A stretch of DNA of 6,410 nt, from assembly GCA_007133145.1 (NCBI GenBank), contig SLNF01000088.1, positions 1-6,410 on the forward strand, in the 5' to 3' direction. Made by a program: the position numbers and the translations under genes. The stretch comes from Nitriliruptorales bacterium. Its GTDB lineage: Bacteria; Actinomycetota; Nitriliruptoria; Euzebyales; Egibacteraceae. Every line of letters starts with the position of its first letter. The first letter of the stretch is position 1. The notes beneath the pieces were generated by a model that was given only the letters and a program-made list of their open reading frames with translations, did no database searches and had not been told where the DNA came from. Positions 1-6,244 of the stretch are shown here, one piece after another.

Positions 1-1
1 G

Positions 2-130
2 GCGGGTCGTCGCGGCGTGGCTGCCGCCCGGTGGACGGTCGGCCATCGGGGGGAGGCCCTCGAGCGGCTCGGGGGCGGTGCGAGCGAGCTCGTCCGGGTC
101 GACGGGGTGGACGAGGTCGGCGATGAACCT
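2..130 (-). CDS. Possible partial coding region at left edge, function not recognised
   Basis: One minus-strand frame is open from the left edge and reads RFIADLVHPVDPDELARTAP, then EPLEGLPPMADRPPGG. Of 43 codons, 40 end in G or C, and second positions are much more AT-rich (about 18 of 43), as expected for coding DNA here. The complementary plus-strand frame has similar statistics but uses GAT, GAA and CAT codons, which are unlikely in this genome. No good start was found: the frame has no ATG or GTG between 130 and a GTG at 263-265 inside the palindrome. The only inner ATG (44-46) has a weak GAGGG 10 bases upstream. It could be a downstream gene starting at 46, a gene with an unusual start, or a remnant. 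Confidence 0.3.
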
Positions 131-188
131 GCGGCAGGCAGGCGCCGCCCACGCGCCGCCGGTGCCACGTACCCGGCTCCGTCGCGCC

Positions 189-238
189 GGACCCGTCCGG
201 GCGGCCCGTCGTGCTGGACCCGTCCGGGCAGCCCGTCG
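189..238. repeat. Tandem duplication, 27-bp period
   Basis: Positions 189-211 and 216-238 match at 22 of 23 bases (ggacccgtccgggc then ggcccgtcg or agcccgtcg). Each copy contains the small inverted repeat ggac-cc-gtcc. The period is a multiple of three, but codon composition across it does not look coding. It lies between the 3' hairpin of the surface protein gene and the coding-like stretch at the left edge. Confidence 0.8.
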
Positions 239-255
239 CGGTCGAGACGCGGCCC

Positions 256-277
256 GCTGGCGCACCGGTGCGCCAGC
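256..277 (-). terminator. Perfect 22-bp palindrome, likely 3' hairpin of the surface protein gene
   Basis: The arm gctggcgcacc is followed at once by its exact reverse complement. It begins 14 bases after the stop codon on the minus strand. As RNA it would fold to a stem of about nine GC-rich pairs with a four-base loop. No U-run follows, as is common for high-GC actinobacterial 3' hairpins, so termination is inferred from position and stem strength. Confidence 0.55.
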
Positions 278-291
278 ACCGCGCGAGCGGG

Positions 292-3200
292 TCAGTCCAC
301 CTCGACGAGCGCCGCGAGCGCGAGGCGCACCGCGTCGTCGACCGCCGCCGGCCCGCCGATGATCCCCACGTGGACCACCCCGAGCCGTTGCAGCTCCTCG
401 GCCGTCGCGGTCGGGACCTCGCCGGGTTCGACGAGCAGCAGCGGGGCGCCCACCCGGCCGGCGAGCACCGCCCCGGCGAGGGCATCAGGGTGGTCCCTCC
501 CCGTCGCCACGAACGCGACGTCGCTCGCGGCGAAGGCTCCCGCCGAGACCGCAGCGGCGGTCTCGAACCGGTTCGCCCCCGCCCGGCGCCGCACCAGGGC
601 GTCGGTGCCCGCCTCGAGCTCATCGACGACGTCATCGGTGATCGCCGCGGTTCCGCCGAGGACGACGACACGGTCCGGGTCGAGGCGACCGATCTCGTCG
701 GCCACCGACGGCGGGAGCGCGCCCGGACGGGTGAGCAGCACCGGGCCGCCGATCTCCGCGGCCGCCGACGCACCCGCGAGCGCGTCCGCGAAGTCCTCGC
801 CGGTGGCGAGGTAGACGATGCCGGCCCCGTCGGGGAACGCCTCCTGGGCGACCGCAGCGCCGGTCGCGTAGCGGTCGGGCCCCTCGATGCGCTCGACGGC
901 GGCACCCGTCGCCCCCGCGAGGGCGTCCTCGACCGAGGCGGCCACCGCGTTGGTGCCGCCGAGCAGGATCACCCGCGAGGGGTCGAGTTCCTCGAGCGCC
1001 TCGACGCTCTCCTCGGGCAGCGCCGACCCGGCGGTCAGCAGCACGGGGCCACCGAGCTGTGCGGCGGCGGCGGCGCCGGTGAGCGCGTCGGCGAACTCCT
1101 CGCCGGTGGCGACGAACACGACGTCGGCGCCGTTCGGGAAGCCCTCGAGGGCCACCTGCGCGGCGGTCTCGTAGCGGTTCTCGCCCGCGAAGCGGTCGCT
1201 CGGCAGGACCACGGGAACGAAGGAGCCGAGCGCGTCGCTCTCGCCGCAGACCCGCGGGGGCTCCCCCTCGCGGACCCGCGTCGTCGCGTCCCGCAGCTCG
1301 CCGCCGCCCTGCGGTTCGGTCAGCACTCGGACGTCCGCGCCGTCGTCGGCGTCGAACGGCACGCACACGCGCATGGCGTCGAACGTGAGACCCGCGCCGC
1401 CGACGTCGTAGCGATCACCCGCGGCCCCCGCACCGTCGGGCACGAGCGTGGCGGGGTCGGTGACGCTGAGCCGTACCGTCCCAGGACCCTCGAGCGCGAC
1501 GAACTCGATCACGACGTCGCCGATCGTCGTCCGCGTCACGCCCGGGGCGAGCGGGGGCTCGACTTCGGACTCGAGCGCGAGCGGCTCCTGCTCCGGATCG
1601 GGACTCGGGCCCGGGCCCGGCCCCGGGCGCGGCGGGTCGTCCTCGTAGGTGAACCGCGCCTCGTCGTGCCGCTCGCTCGCTCCACCCGGCCCGTGCACGA
1701 CGACGTCGGCCTCCACCCCGCCACCGAGATCCGGCGCCTGCACGCGGACGAGCTGGTCGGTCACCGCGTCGAGGCCGGCAGCCTCCTCGCAGTCGCGGTC
1801 ATCGCCACCGACGGGGCAGAAGTCGACCGCGAGCGGACCGCTCCAGAAGTGGGTGCCGGAGATCGCGACCTCGTCGCCGGCCTTGCCCTCCGCCGGGGCG
1901 ATCCCGCTCACCACCGGGGCCGGCGACTGGAAGGCGAAGGTGCCCCACCGGTCGTCGAGCCAGACCGACGTGCTCAGCGGGTTGATCGTGTCGCCGAGGA
2001 GGGCGCGCGCGGACTCGCTGACCGTCCGCGCGGAGGTCTCGCTCTGACGGTAGGTCACCGACGTCGAGAAGCCCTCGGTCTCGCTCTCGCCGATCGTGCG
2101 CTCGAAGCCGTAGCTCGCAGTCCCCCCGATCCCGAAGACGTCGAACTCGAGGCCGGCGTCGGCCCCTGCGGCGAACTCGCTGCCGACGACCTCGGTGACC
2201 AACGTCGTCACCGCGCTGCTCGCGTCGGTGCGCTGGGTCTCCGCCTCCTCCTCGGAGATGCTGATCGTCGTCGTCCCGCCCGTGCCGTCGCCCGGCGCTC
2301 CCTGGGCGATGCCCTGCAGGCGGGTCACCAACCCCCCGAGCCGGTCATCGAGGTCGACGGACTGCCGCTGCTCCGCGGCCATCGGGTCGAGCTCGAGCAG
2401 CGAGGCGCAGTGGTTCGGCCCGAGGACGATCTGCTGCTCGCGGTCGTCGTAGTAGTCACCGGGGACGGGCAGCGACACCCCGTCGGCGCAGCGGCGCAGC
2501 TGGCGGGCGGAGACGATCCACTCCGAGGCCTGCGTGCCCATCATCTGGTACGCGCTCTGCCCGCCCCGGTTCCACAGCGCGAACTGCGGGTGGACGAGCA
2601 GCACGAAGCGGTTGTGCTGCCACGCCTCGCTGCGCGGCTCGGCGAGGCCGGCCTGCGGCACGGTCTGCCACGAGCGGGTGAAGACGTGCTCGTAGCTCAG
2701 GCTGTTGGTGATCTCGGTCGTCTCGGCACGCACCTGCTCGGTCGTGCGGTCCCAGAACTCGGTGGTGGAGATCGACGACACCACCCCGGGCGACGCGCCG
2801 ATCTGGCCTCCCTGCTCCAGCGAGCTGTAGACGTTGCGGGCTCGGTGGTTCGCCTGCGTGTCGCCGAGGGAGAACTCGGTGGTCGACCGGAAGCCCTCGC
2901 TCAGCTCGAACGCCGCCTCGGAGAGGTCGCCGGGGGGCTGATAGAGGATCTTGTACGGCATGACGCTGCCCTGCAGCAGCGCCGTGGGCTGGAGCATGAG
3001 CGTGACCGGCGTCGTCGCCCCGCCGCTGTGCGCGACGAGCGGGGAGCCGAGGCAGGAGGCGTAGGGGTTCTCGTCGACGTCCTCCGGGCCCTGTCCCCCC
3101 TCGTTGACCTGCCGGCGCTGCTGCCCCGCGCAGCCGGCCGGCTCGTCGAACATGAGGCTGCCCTCTTGGCCGGCCTCGAGCGAGGGCGCGTCCCGCACCA

Positions 3201-5742
3201 TGACCTGCACCCGCGCCTCGCCGCCGATGTCCTCGGGGACGGTGACCTCGATCTCGTTGCCGCCGTTGACAGTGACGTCATCCACCGTGTCGCCGTTGAC
3301 CTCGATGTCCTCGGCGATGTCGTCGGGGTCGTCGCCGAAGTCGAGGCCGTCGGGGGCGACGATCGTGATCGTGTCCTCCTCCCCGTTCAGCGCACCGCCG
3401 GGCGTCGTCGTGAACGTGATGTACCAGTCGCGCTCGCTGACGTCGAAGCCCCCGTCGACGTAGAGCCAGAGGTCGTCGACCGCTTCGTTGGGCACCCCCT
3501 CGGCCCCGACCATGCTGTCGGCCGGGGTCGTCGGCGTGGGGTCCGCGCTCGTCCACACCTGGGGGTGGGTGCCCTCGTGCGCGAGCCAGAAGTCGTAGCG
3601 CACGCGCAGGTCGGAGACGAACTGGCCGTCGCGCAGCTCGAAGTCGATCACGTCCTCGACCGGCTCGCTCGAGCGCACGTCGGTGCGCAGGCTCGTGCTG
3701 CCGACCTCCTGCCAGTCCTCCTCGCCGGGCTGGCGCTCCTCGAGGGTGATGTCGCAGACGAGGCGGTTGCCGCCGTAGCCGAGGGGCCAGTTTCGGATCG
3801 AGGAGTCGAAGAACGGCAGGGGCGCGTGCGTGGGTGTCCCGGGCCACGGGTCCGGCGGGTCCCAGCTCGGATCGCACACCACGGGGATCTCCACCTGGGG
3901 GCTGTCGATGCCGACGGGGATCGACGGCAGCGGCTCGGCCGCCGGGTTGACGACGTCGTCGATCTCCACCTGGACGACCTGGTTCGGCTCGATCCGCTCG
4001 GGGACGACGAGCTGCACCCGGTGCAGCGCCACGCGATCGACGTCCGAGGCTTCGGCGACCGGCTCGCCGTTGACCCGGTACCGCGTGTGCTCGGCGGGCA
4101 GGACGGTGCCGACCGGGCCGGCGAGGGTGATCGCGTCGTTCGCACCGAGGCCGAAGTCGCCGACGCGGAACGTCGCGGTCCAGTCGCTCACCGCGCCGGC
4201 GACCGTGTTGTCGGCCTGGAGGGAGACCTGCTCGACCGGCGCCTGGCCGGACGCCCCGAATAGCTGACTCACGTCGGGGTGGGCGGCGCGGCGGTCGCGG
4301 TCGGTGCGCACGCTGAACGCCTCGGGGGCGTAGTCGCCCGCGGATGGGTTGCGCACCCCCTCGATCTGCAACTCGATCGGGTTGAGGGCGGGCACGCCAC
4401 CGATGACCTGCAGCTTCACCTCGCTGGTGCCGCCCGAGCTGTTGTCGACCTCCTCGACGCGGAGCGGGACGCCGCCGATCGCGTAGGCCCGCCCGTCGTC
4501 GGGGAACCGCGTCCCGCCGGGGGCCGAGACGATGATCGCATCGGTGAGGGAGCGCAGCTCGGTCGCCGGGGTCAGCGAGACCGTCCAACGCGTCTCGACA
4601 CCGCCGGTGCGGTCCTCGACCGACAGCCTGACGCCGCCGACCGAGGCGCTCTCCGCGGGCTCGAGGTCGTCGGTCACGGTGAGGCCACGCCGGGGGAAGG
4701 CCTCGACGGGGTCGACCTGCGTGCGCACCGAGAAGCTCGAGTTCGCGTAGACGAGGGGCGGGCCGAACCCGCTGCCGGGCATCCCGATCTCGAGCTCGAT
4801 GTCGTCGCCGGGGTCGATGTCGACGCCCTCGGCGAACGCGACCGTGACGACGTGGCCGAGGGCGAGGTCGACGTCCTCGACGTCGACGAGGACGCCTTCG
4901 ACGCGGGCGGCCCACCGGTCGAGCTCGTCGGGGAAGCGGAATCCGCTCGCCGCCGACAGCGTGGCCACGAGGCCGGTGCTCGCGCTCGCGGTCCGGAAGT
5001 CGACCCGCAGCCGCCGCTCGTACTCCTCGAGCGGGTCCGCCTCGTCGGTGCCTTCGTTGCTGTTGTTGCCGTTGCCGTTGTTGTCGTTGCCGTCGTTGCC
5101 GTTGCCGTCGTCGTCGACGAGGTATGCCTGCCAGCGCACGTCGGAGACCTGGCCGAGGCCTGCGCCCTCCGCCGGTTCGAGCCGCGGCGGGCGCAGCGGC
5201 GAGCCCGGGCCGTCACGGTTCGTGCGGATCACGTAGCCGTCGCCAGCCCGGTCGAACCCCTGCACCGGCGGCGCGGGAACGGTCCACTCGCTGCGGGCGT
5301 CGCAGTCGATCGGCGCGCCGGAGACGCGGTTGAAGTCGATGATGCTCGACGCGAAGCCATCGCGCTCGAGCGAGGCGACGTGGTCCTCGTTGTCGTTGTC
5401 GAACGGCACGCGCCCCTCGCCGGGATCGGACCACCTCGCGGTGTAGGCCCAGAAGCCCTCGCCGATCGCGCAGGGGAAGACCGCCTCGCTGACGAACCTG
5501 AACGCGTCGAGGCGCTGGGGCGGCAGCGGCCCGTCCCACGAGAGGGAGAACTCCCCGCCAGCCTCGATGGCGTCGACCGGCTCCCCCTGGCCACCATCCG
5601 AGCCGTCCCCTTCGGCGTCGTCCGCCGCGGACGGCACCTCGAGCGCCAGTGTCAGCGCCAGGCTCGCGGTGAGCACCGCCCCCACCACGAGCGCGACACC
5701 CGGGCCCCTACGCTGCGTCGACGTCACGGCCGCGATGTCCAT
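292..5742 (-). CDS. Large secreted multi-domain cell-surface protein with three C-terminal cell-wall-binding type 2 (CWB2) repeats
   Basis: Encodes 1816 residues. Residues 1-40 form a signal peptide: RR at 11-12, hydrophobic core about 15-36, probable cleavage after SAA (38-40). Then come a unique domain (63-200), an Asn/Gly/Asp linker (211-230), and four degenerate beta repeats at about 242-341, 384-481, 518-614 and 771-867. A unique cysteine domain (621-770) separates the third and fourth. An unassigned region covers 895-1275. IPT/TIG is at 1274-1366 (IAPAEGKAGDEVAISGTHF), a Pro/Gly linker at 1367-1387, and a beta module with C1460 and C1499 at 1388-1512. Three CWB2 modules cover 1516-1812. 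CWB2 modules are known to bind anionic cell-wall polymers non-covalently, as in clostridial Cwp proteins. The ATG at 5742 is chosen because it has a strong ribosome binding site and begins the signal peptide; the frame stays open 57 codons further up to 5913. No catalytic motif was seen. Surface location is well supported. The role (adhesin, S-layer-like, toxin-like or fibre) is unknown. Confidence 0.95.
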   Translation of the reverse strand: MDIAAVTSTQRRGPGVALVVGAVLTASLALTLALEVPSAADDAEGDGSDGGQGEPVDAIEAGGEFSLSWDGPLPPQRLDAFRFVSEAVFPCAIGEGFWAYTARWSDPGEGRVPFDNDNEDHVASLERDGFASSIIDFNRVSGAPIDCDARSEWTVPAPPVQGFDRAGDGYVIRTNRDGPGSPLRPPRLEPAEGAGLGQVSDVRWQAYLVDDDGNGNDGNDNNGNGNNSNEGTDEADPLEEYERRLRVDFRTASASTGLVATLSAASGFRFPDELDRWAARVEGVLVDVEDVDLALGHVVTVAFAEGVDIDPGDDIELEIGMPGSGFGPPLVYANSSFSVRTQVDPVEAFPRRGLTVTDDLEPAESASVGGVRLSVEDRTGGVETRWTVSLTPATELRSLTDAIIVSAPGGTRFPDDGRAYAIGGVPLRVEEVDNSSGGTSEVKLQVIGGVPALNPIELQIEGVRNPSAGDYAPEAFSVRTDRDRRAAHPDVSQLFGASGQAPVEQVSLQADNTVAGAVSDWTATFRVGDFGLGANDAITLAGPVGTVLPAEHTRYRVNGEPVAEASDVDRVALHRVQLVVPERIEPNQVVQVEIDDVVNPAAEPLPSIPVGIDSPQVEIPVVCDPSWDPPDPWPGTPTHAPLPFFDSSIRNWPLGYGGNRLVCDITLEERQPGEEDWQEVGSTSLRTDVRSSEPVEDVIDFELRDGQFVSDLRVRYDFWLAHEGTHPQVWTSADPTPTTPADSMVGAEGVPNEAVDDLWLYVDGGFDVSERDWYITFTTTPGGALNGEEDTITIVAPDGLDFGDDPDDIAEDIEVNGDTVDDVTVNGGNEIEVTVPEDIGGEARVQVMVRDAPSLEAGQEGSLMFDEPAGCAGQQRRQVNEGGQGPEDVDENPYASCLGSPLVAHSGGATTPVTLMLQPTALLQGSVMPYKILYQPPGDLSEAAFELSEGFRSTTEFSLGDTQANHRARNVYSSLEQGGQIGASPGVVSSISTTEFWDRTTEQVRAETTEITNSLSYEHVFTRSWQTVPQAGLAEPRSEAWQHNRFVLLVHPQFALWNRGGQSAYQMMGTQASEWIVSARQLRRCADGVSLPVPGDYYDDREQQIVLGPNHCASLLELDPMAAEQRQSVDLDDRLGGLVTRLQGIAQGAPGDGTGGTTTISISEEEAETQRTDASSAVTTLVTEVVGSEFAAGADAGLEFDVFGIGGTASYGFERTIGESETEGFSTSVTYRQSETSARTVSESARALLGDTINPLSTSVWLDDRWGTFAFQSPAPVVSGIAPAEGKAGDEVAISGTHFWSGPLAVDFCPVGGDDRDCEEAAGLDAVTDQLVRVQAPDLGGGVEADVVVHGPGGASERHDEARFTYEDDPPRPGPGPGPSPDPEQEPLALESEVEPPLAPGVTRTTIGDVVIEFVALEGPGTVRLSVTDPATLVPDGAGAAGDRYDVGGAGLTFDAMRVCVPFDADDGADVRVLTEPQGGGELRDATTRVREGEPPRVCGESDALGSFVPVVLPSDRFAGENRYETAAQVALEGFPNGADVVFVATGEEFADALTGAAAAAQLGGPVLLTAGSALPEESVEALEELDPSRVILLGGTNAVAASVEDALAGATGAAVERIEGPDRYATGAAVAQEAFPDGAGIVYLATGEDFADALAGASAAAEIGGPVLLTRPGALPPSVADEIGRLDPDRVVVLGGTAAITDDVVDELEAGTDALVRRRAGANRFETAAAVSAGAFAASDVAFVATGRDHPDALAGAVLAGRVGAPLLLVEPGEVPTATAEELQRLGVVHVGIIGGPAAVDDAVRLALAALVEVD
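307..1197 (-). repeat. Three tandem CWB2 cell-wall-binding modules at the C-terminus of the surface protein
   Basis: The modules lie at about residues 1516-1612, 1617-1711 and 1719-1812. Each opens with a DRFAGENRYETAA-type motif (ENRYETAA, PDRYATGAA, ANRFETAA). Each continues with VFVATGEEFADAL-like, GGPVLLT-like and VILLGG-like motifs (third copy: DVAFVATGRDHPDAL, GAPLLLV, HVGIIGG). Three modules is the usual number in clostridial CWB2 proteins, where they pack as a triangle. The first two are close relatives at DNA level: 781-844 and 1084-1147 match at about 51 of 64 bases, 303 bp apart. The third is more diverged: HPDAL replaces FADAL. The protein ends four residues after the third module, so the anchor is the true C-terminus. 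Confidence 0.93.
1582..1644 (-). repeat. Pro/Gly-rich linker coding segment
   Basis: Residues 1367-1387 contain alternating Pro-Gly (PRPGPGPGPSPDPEQEP). This is a stiff, extended spacer between the outer domains and the wall-binding part. At DNA level it makes a GC-only stretch with a 14-bp perfect palindrome at 1606-1619. Confidence 0.8.
1645..1923 (-). other. IPT/TIG domain coding segment
   Basis: Residues 1274-1366 begin with PAPVVSGIAPAEGKAGDEVA and continue ISGTHF. This is the typical P-x-x-G-x-x-G-x-x-V-x-I-x-G-x-x-F start of an IPT/TIG immunoglobulin-like domain. The segment ends with the expected final strand, ARFTYE. C1309 and C1318 sit within it in a Gly/Asp-rich loop, an additional local pair not needed for the fold. 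A Pro/Gly linker (residues 1367-1387) follows and separates it from the wall-anchor part. Confidence 0.75.
3142..5019 (-). repeat. Four degenerate ~100-residue beta-sandwich-like repeats
   Basis: The copies lie at about residues 242-341, 384-481, 518-614 and 771-867. Shared pattern: an opening strand (RRLRVDF, TRWTVSL, SDWTATF, RDWYITF); a strand ending in a Pro/Gly turn (AIIVSAPGGTRFP, AITLAGPVGTVLP, TITIVAPDGLDF); a short I/V-x-G strand (YAIGGVPL, YRVNGEPV, IEVNG); then a V-x-[VL]-x-[VI]-P-type strand and a closing V-x-I-x-x-V-x-N-P segment (LQIEGVRNPSAG, VEIDDVVNPAA). Copies 1 and 2 both finish with SFSVRT or AFSVRT. Identity is low, so the family relation is seen only as a pattern. The style resembles Ig-like repeats of bacterial and archaeal surface-layer proteins; the exact family is inference. 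Confidence 0.6.
5053..5112 (-). repeat. Low-complexity Asn/Gly/Asp repeat (linker in surface protein)
   Basis: Residues 211-230 are Asp, Gly and Asn with one Ser and a final Glu (for example GNGNDGNDNNGNGNNSN). Nearly every codon is AAC, GGC or GAC, so the plus strand reads as an imperfect gttgcc/gtcgtt microsatellite. It separates the unique N-terminal domain from the first beta repeat and is expected to be flexible and exposed. Confidence 0.85.
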
Positions 5743-5745
5743 CGT

Positions 5746-5753
5746 CCCCCTCC
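5746..5753 (-). promoter_or_regulatory. Ribosome binding site of the surface protein gene
   Basis: The minus strand reads GGAGGGGG, then ACG, then ATG at 5742. GGAGG lies 6 bases before the start codon, which is near the optimum. This fixes the start at 5742 rather than the upstream in-frame codon at 5913. Confidence 0.85.
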
Positions 5754-5814
5754 GCGCGTCCGGGATGCGCCCTCGATGGCGTATCCATGAGCCCCCTGCT
5801 ACACGATTCGCTTG

Positions 5815-5844
5815 AGGGTAGACAGCGTTCTGCCAGCGCGTCGA
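5815..5844 (-). promoter_or_regulatory. Possible promoter for the surface protein gene
   Basis: On the minus strand TCGACG (5844-5839) and TACCCT (5820-5815) are separated by 18 bases. The first matches TTGACA at four of six positions and the second fits TAnnnT. This lies in the least GC-rich part of the upstream region and would give a leader of about 65 bases. Such matches are weak in high-GC DNA. Confidence 0.22.
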
Positions 5845-6189
5845 GACCCCACGCCTCCCGGCCCCCCTCGTATGCGCTCGTCCACTCGGGAGGCAGGACA
5901 CCACCGCGATCACCCACGGTCATGCCCGTCAGCGTGTGACGGAGCGTTCTAGCTGCTCGCGGTGGGTGCGCCGGTGGGCTCCCTCCCGTCCCCGACCGGG
6001 CGAGGTCAGGGCCTCGCGGAGGCGGCACCGCCCCTCGGCGCGCCACGTCAGGCGTGCGCTCAACGCACGGCCGCCGTGACCTGATCGGCTGACAACGGCT
6101 CGAGCGGTGCGGTGGGGTCCTCGGGGCCCGTCCTGCGGGTGCGTTCCCGGCCGACCGTGCCGGGCGTGACCGGCCACCGGCGTCCTCGG

Positions 6190-6232
6190 CGGCGGATCAC
6201 CGCGCCGGTCCTCGCGCCTCCGTGATCCGCCG
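6190..6232 (-). terminator. 11-bp hairpin downstream of the partial gene at the right edge
   Basis: The sequence cggcggatcac (6190-6200) pairs perfectly with gtgatccgccg (6222-6232), leaving a 21-base loop. It begins 12 bases past the TAG stop of the minus-strand gene. No U-run follows, so this is a probable factor-independent or pausing hairpin by position rather than a classical terminator. Confidence 0.5.
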
Positions 6233-6244
6233 GGCCGGCGCTGG

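Larger units (their letters stand above)
5743..6244. other. Intergenic region upstream of the surface protein gene, no convincing gene
   Basis: About 500 bases. Open frames exist on the minus strand, but 20-30% of their codons end in A or T, unlike the flanking genes, and they lack ribosome binding sites. Inverted repeats seen: 5853-5860 with 5887-5894 (gcctcccg, 26-base loop), 5926-5931 with 5937-5942 (ccgtca, 5-base loop), 6053-6058 with 6064-6069 (cgtgcg, 5-base loop), and the stronger 6190-6232 hairpin. I found no tRNA, no known riboswitch signature and no insertion-sequence ends. Confidence 0.6.

Noticed and set aside
17..814. Plus-strand open frame starting near the left edge
   Set aside because: It runs into the CWB2 modules on the other strand, becomes low-complexity Ser/Thr/Ala/Pro sequence, and has no ribosome binding site.
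211..4263. Open reading frame of 1350 codons on the plus strand
   Set aside because: It lies opposite the surface protein gene. Its Arg/Asp/Val/Leu-rich, His-rich translation is the usual mirror of a high-GC gene, and the minus strand has a signal peptide and clear domains.
5698..5742. RR in the signal peptide as a Tat export signal
   Set aside because: The context TQRRGPGV lacks the hydrophobic residues expected after the arginines in the Tat motif; an ordinary Sec signal is more likely.
4279..5790. Plus-strand open frame of 503 codons
   Set aside because: It is antisense to the N-terminal half of the surface protein and to its start region, and has mirror-type composition.
5743..5913. Extension of the surface protein by 57 codons to an upstream start
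   Set aside because: The extension has mixed third positions and would bury the signal peptide. The ATG at 5742 has a strong ribosome binding site.
5921..5942. The cccgtcagc string on the plus strand, similar to part of the c-di-AMP (ydaO) riboswitch
   Set aside because: It is on the wrong strand for the gene. The other conserved parts are absent, and such short strings are common in GC-rich DNA.
5708..6046. Minus-strand frame of 112 codons overlapping the surface protein start
   Set aside because: About a third of the codons in its second half end in A or T, and it covers the ribosome binding site and start of the real gene.
5929..6177. Minus-strand frame of 82 codons in the intergenic region
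   Set aside because: About a quarter of its codons end in A or T, it is Arg/His/Gly-rich without a hydrophobic core, and its GTG start lacks a ribosome binding site.
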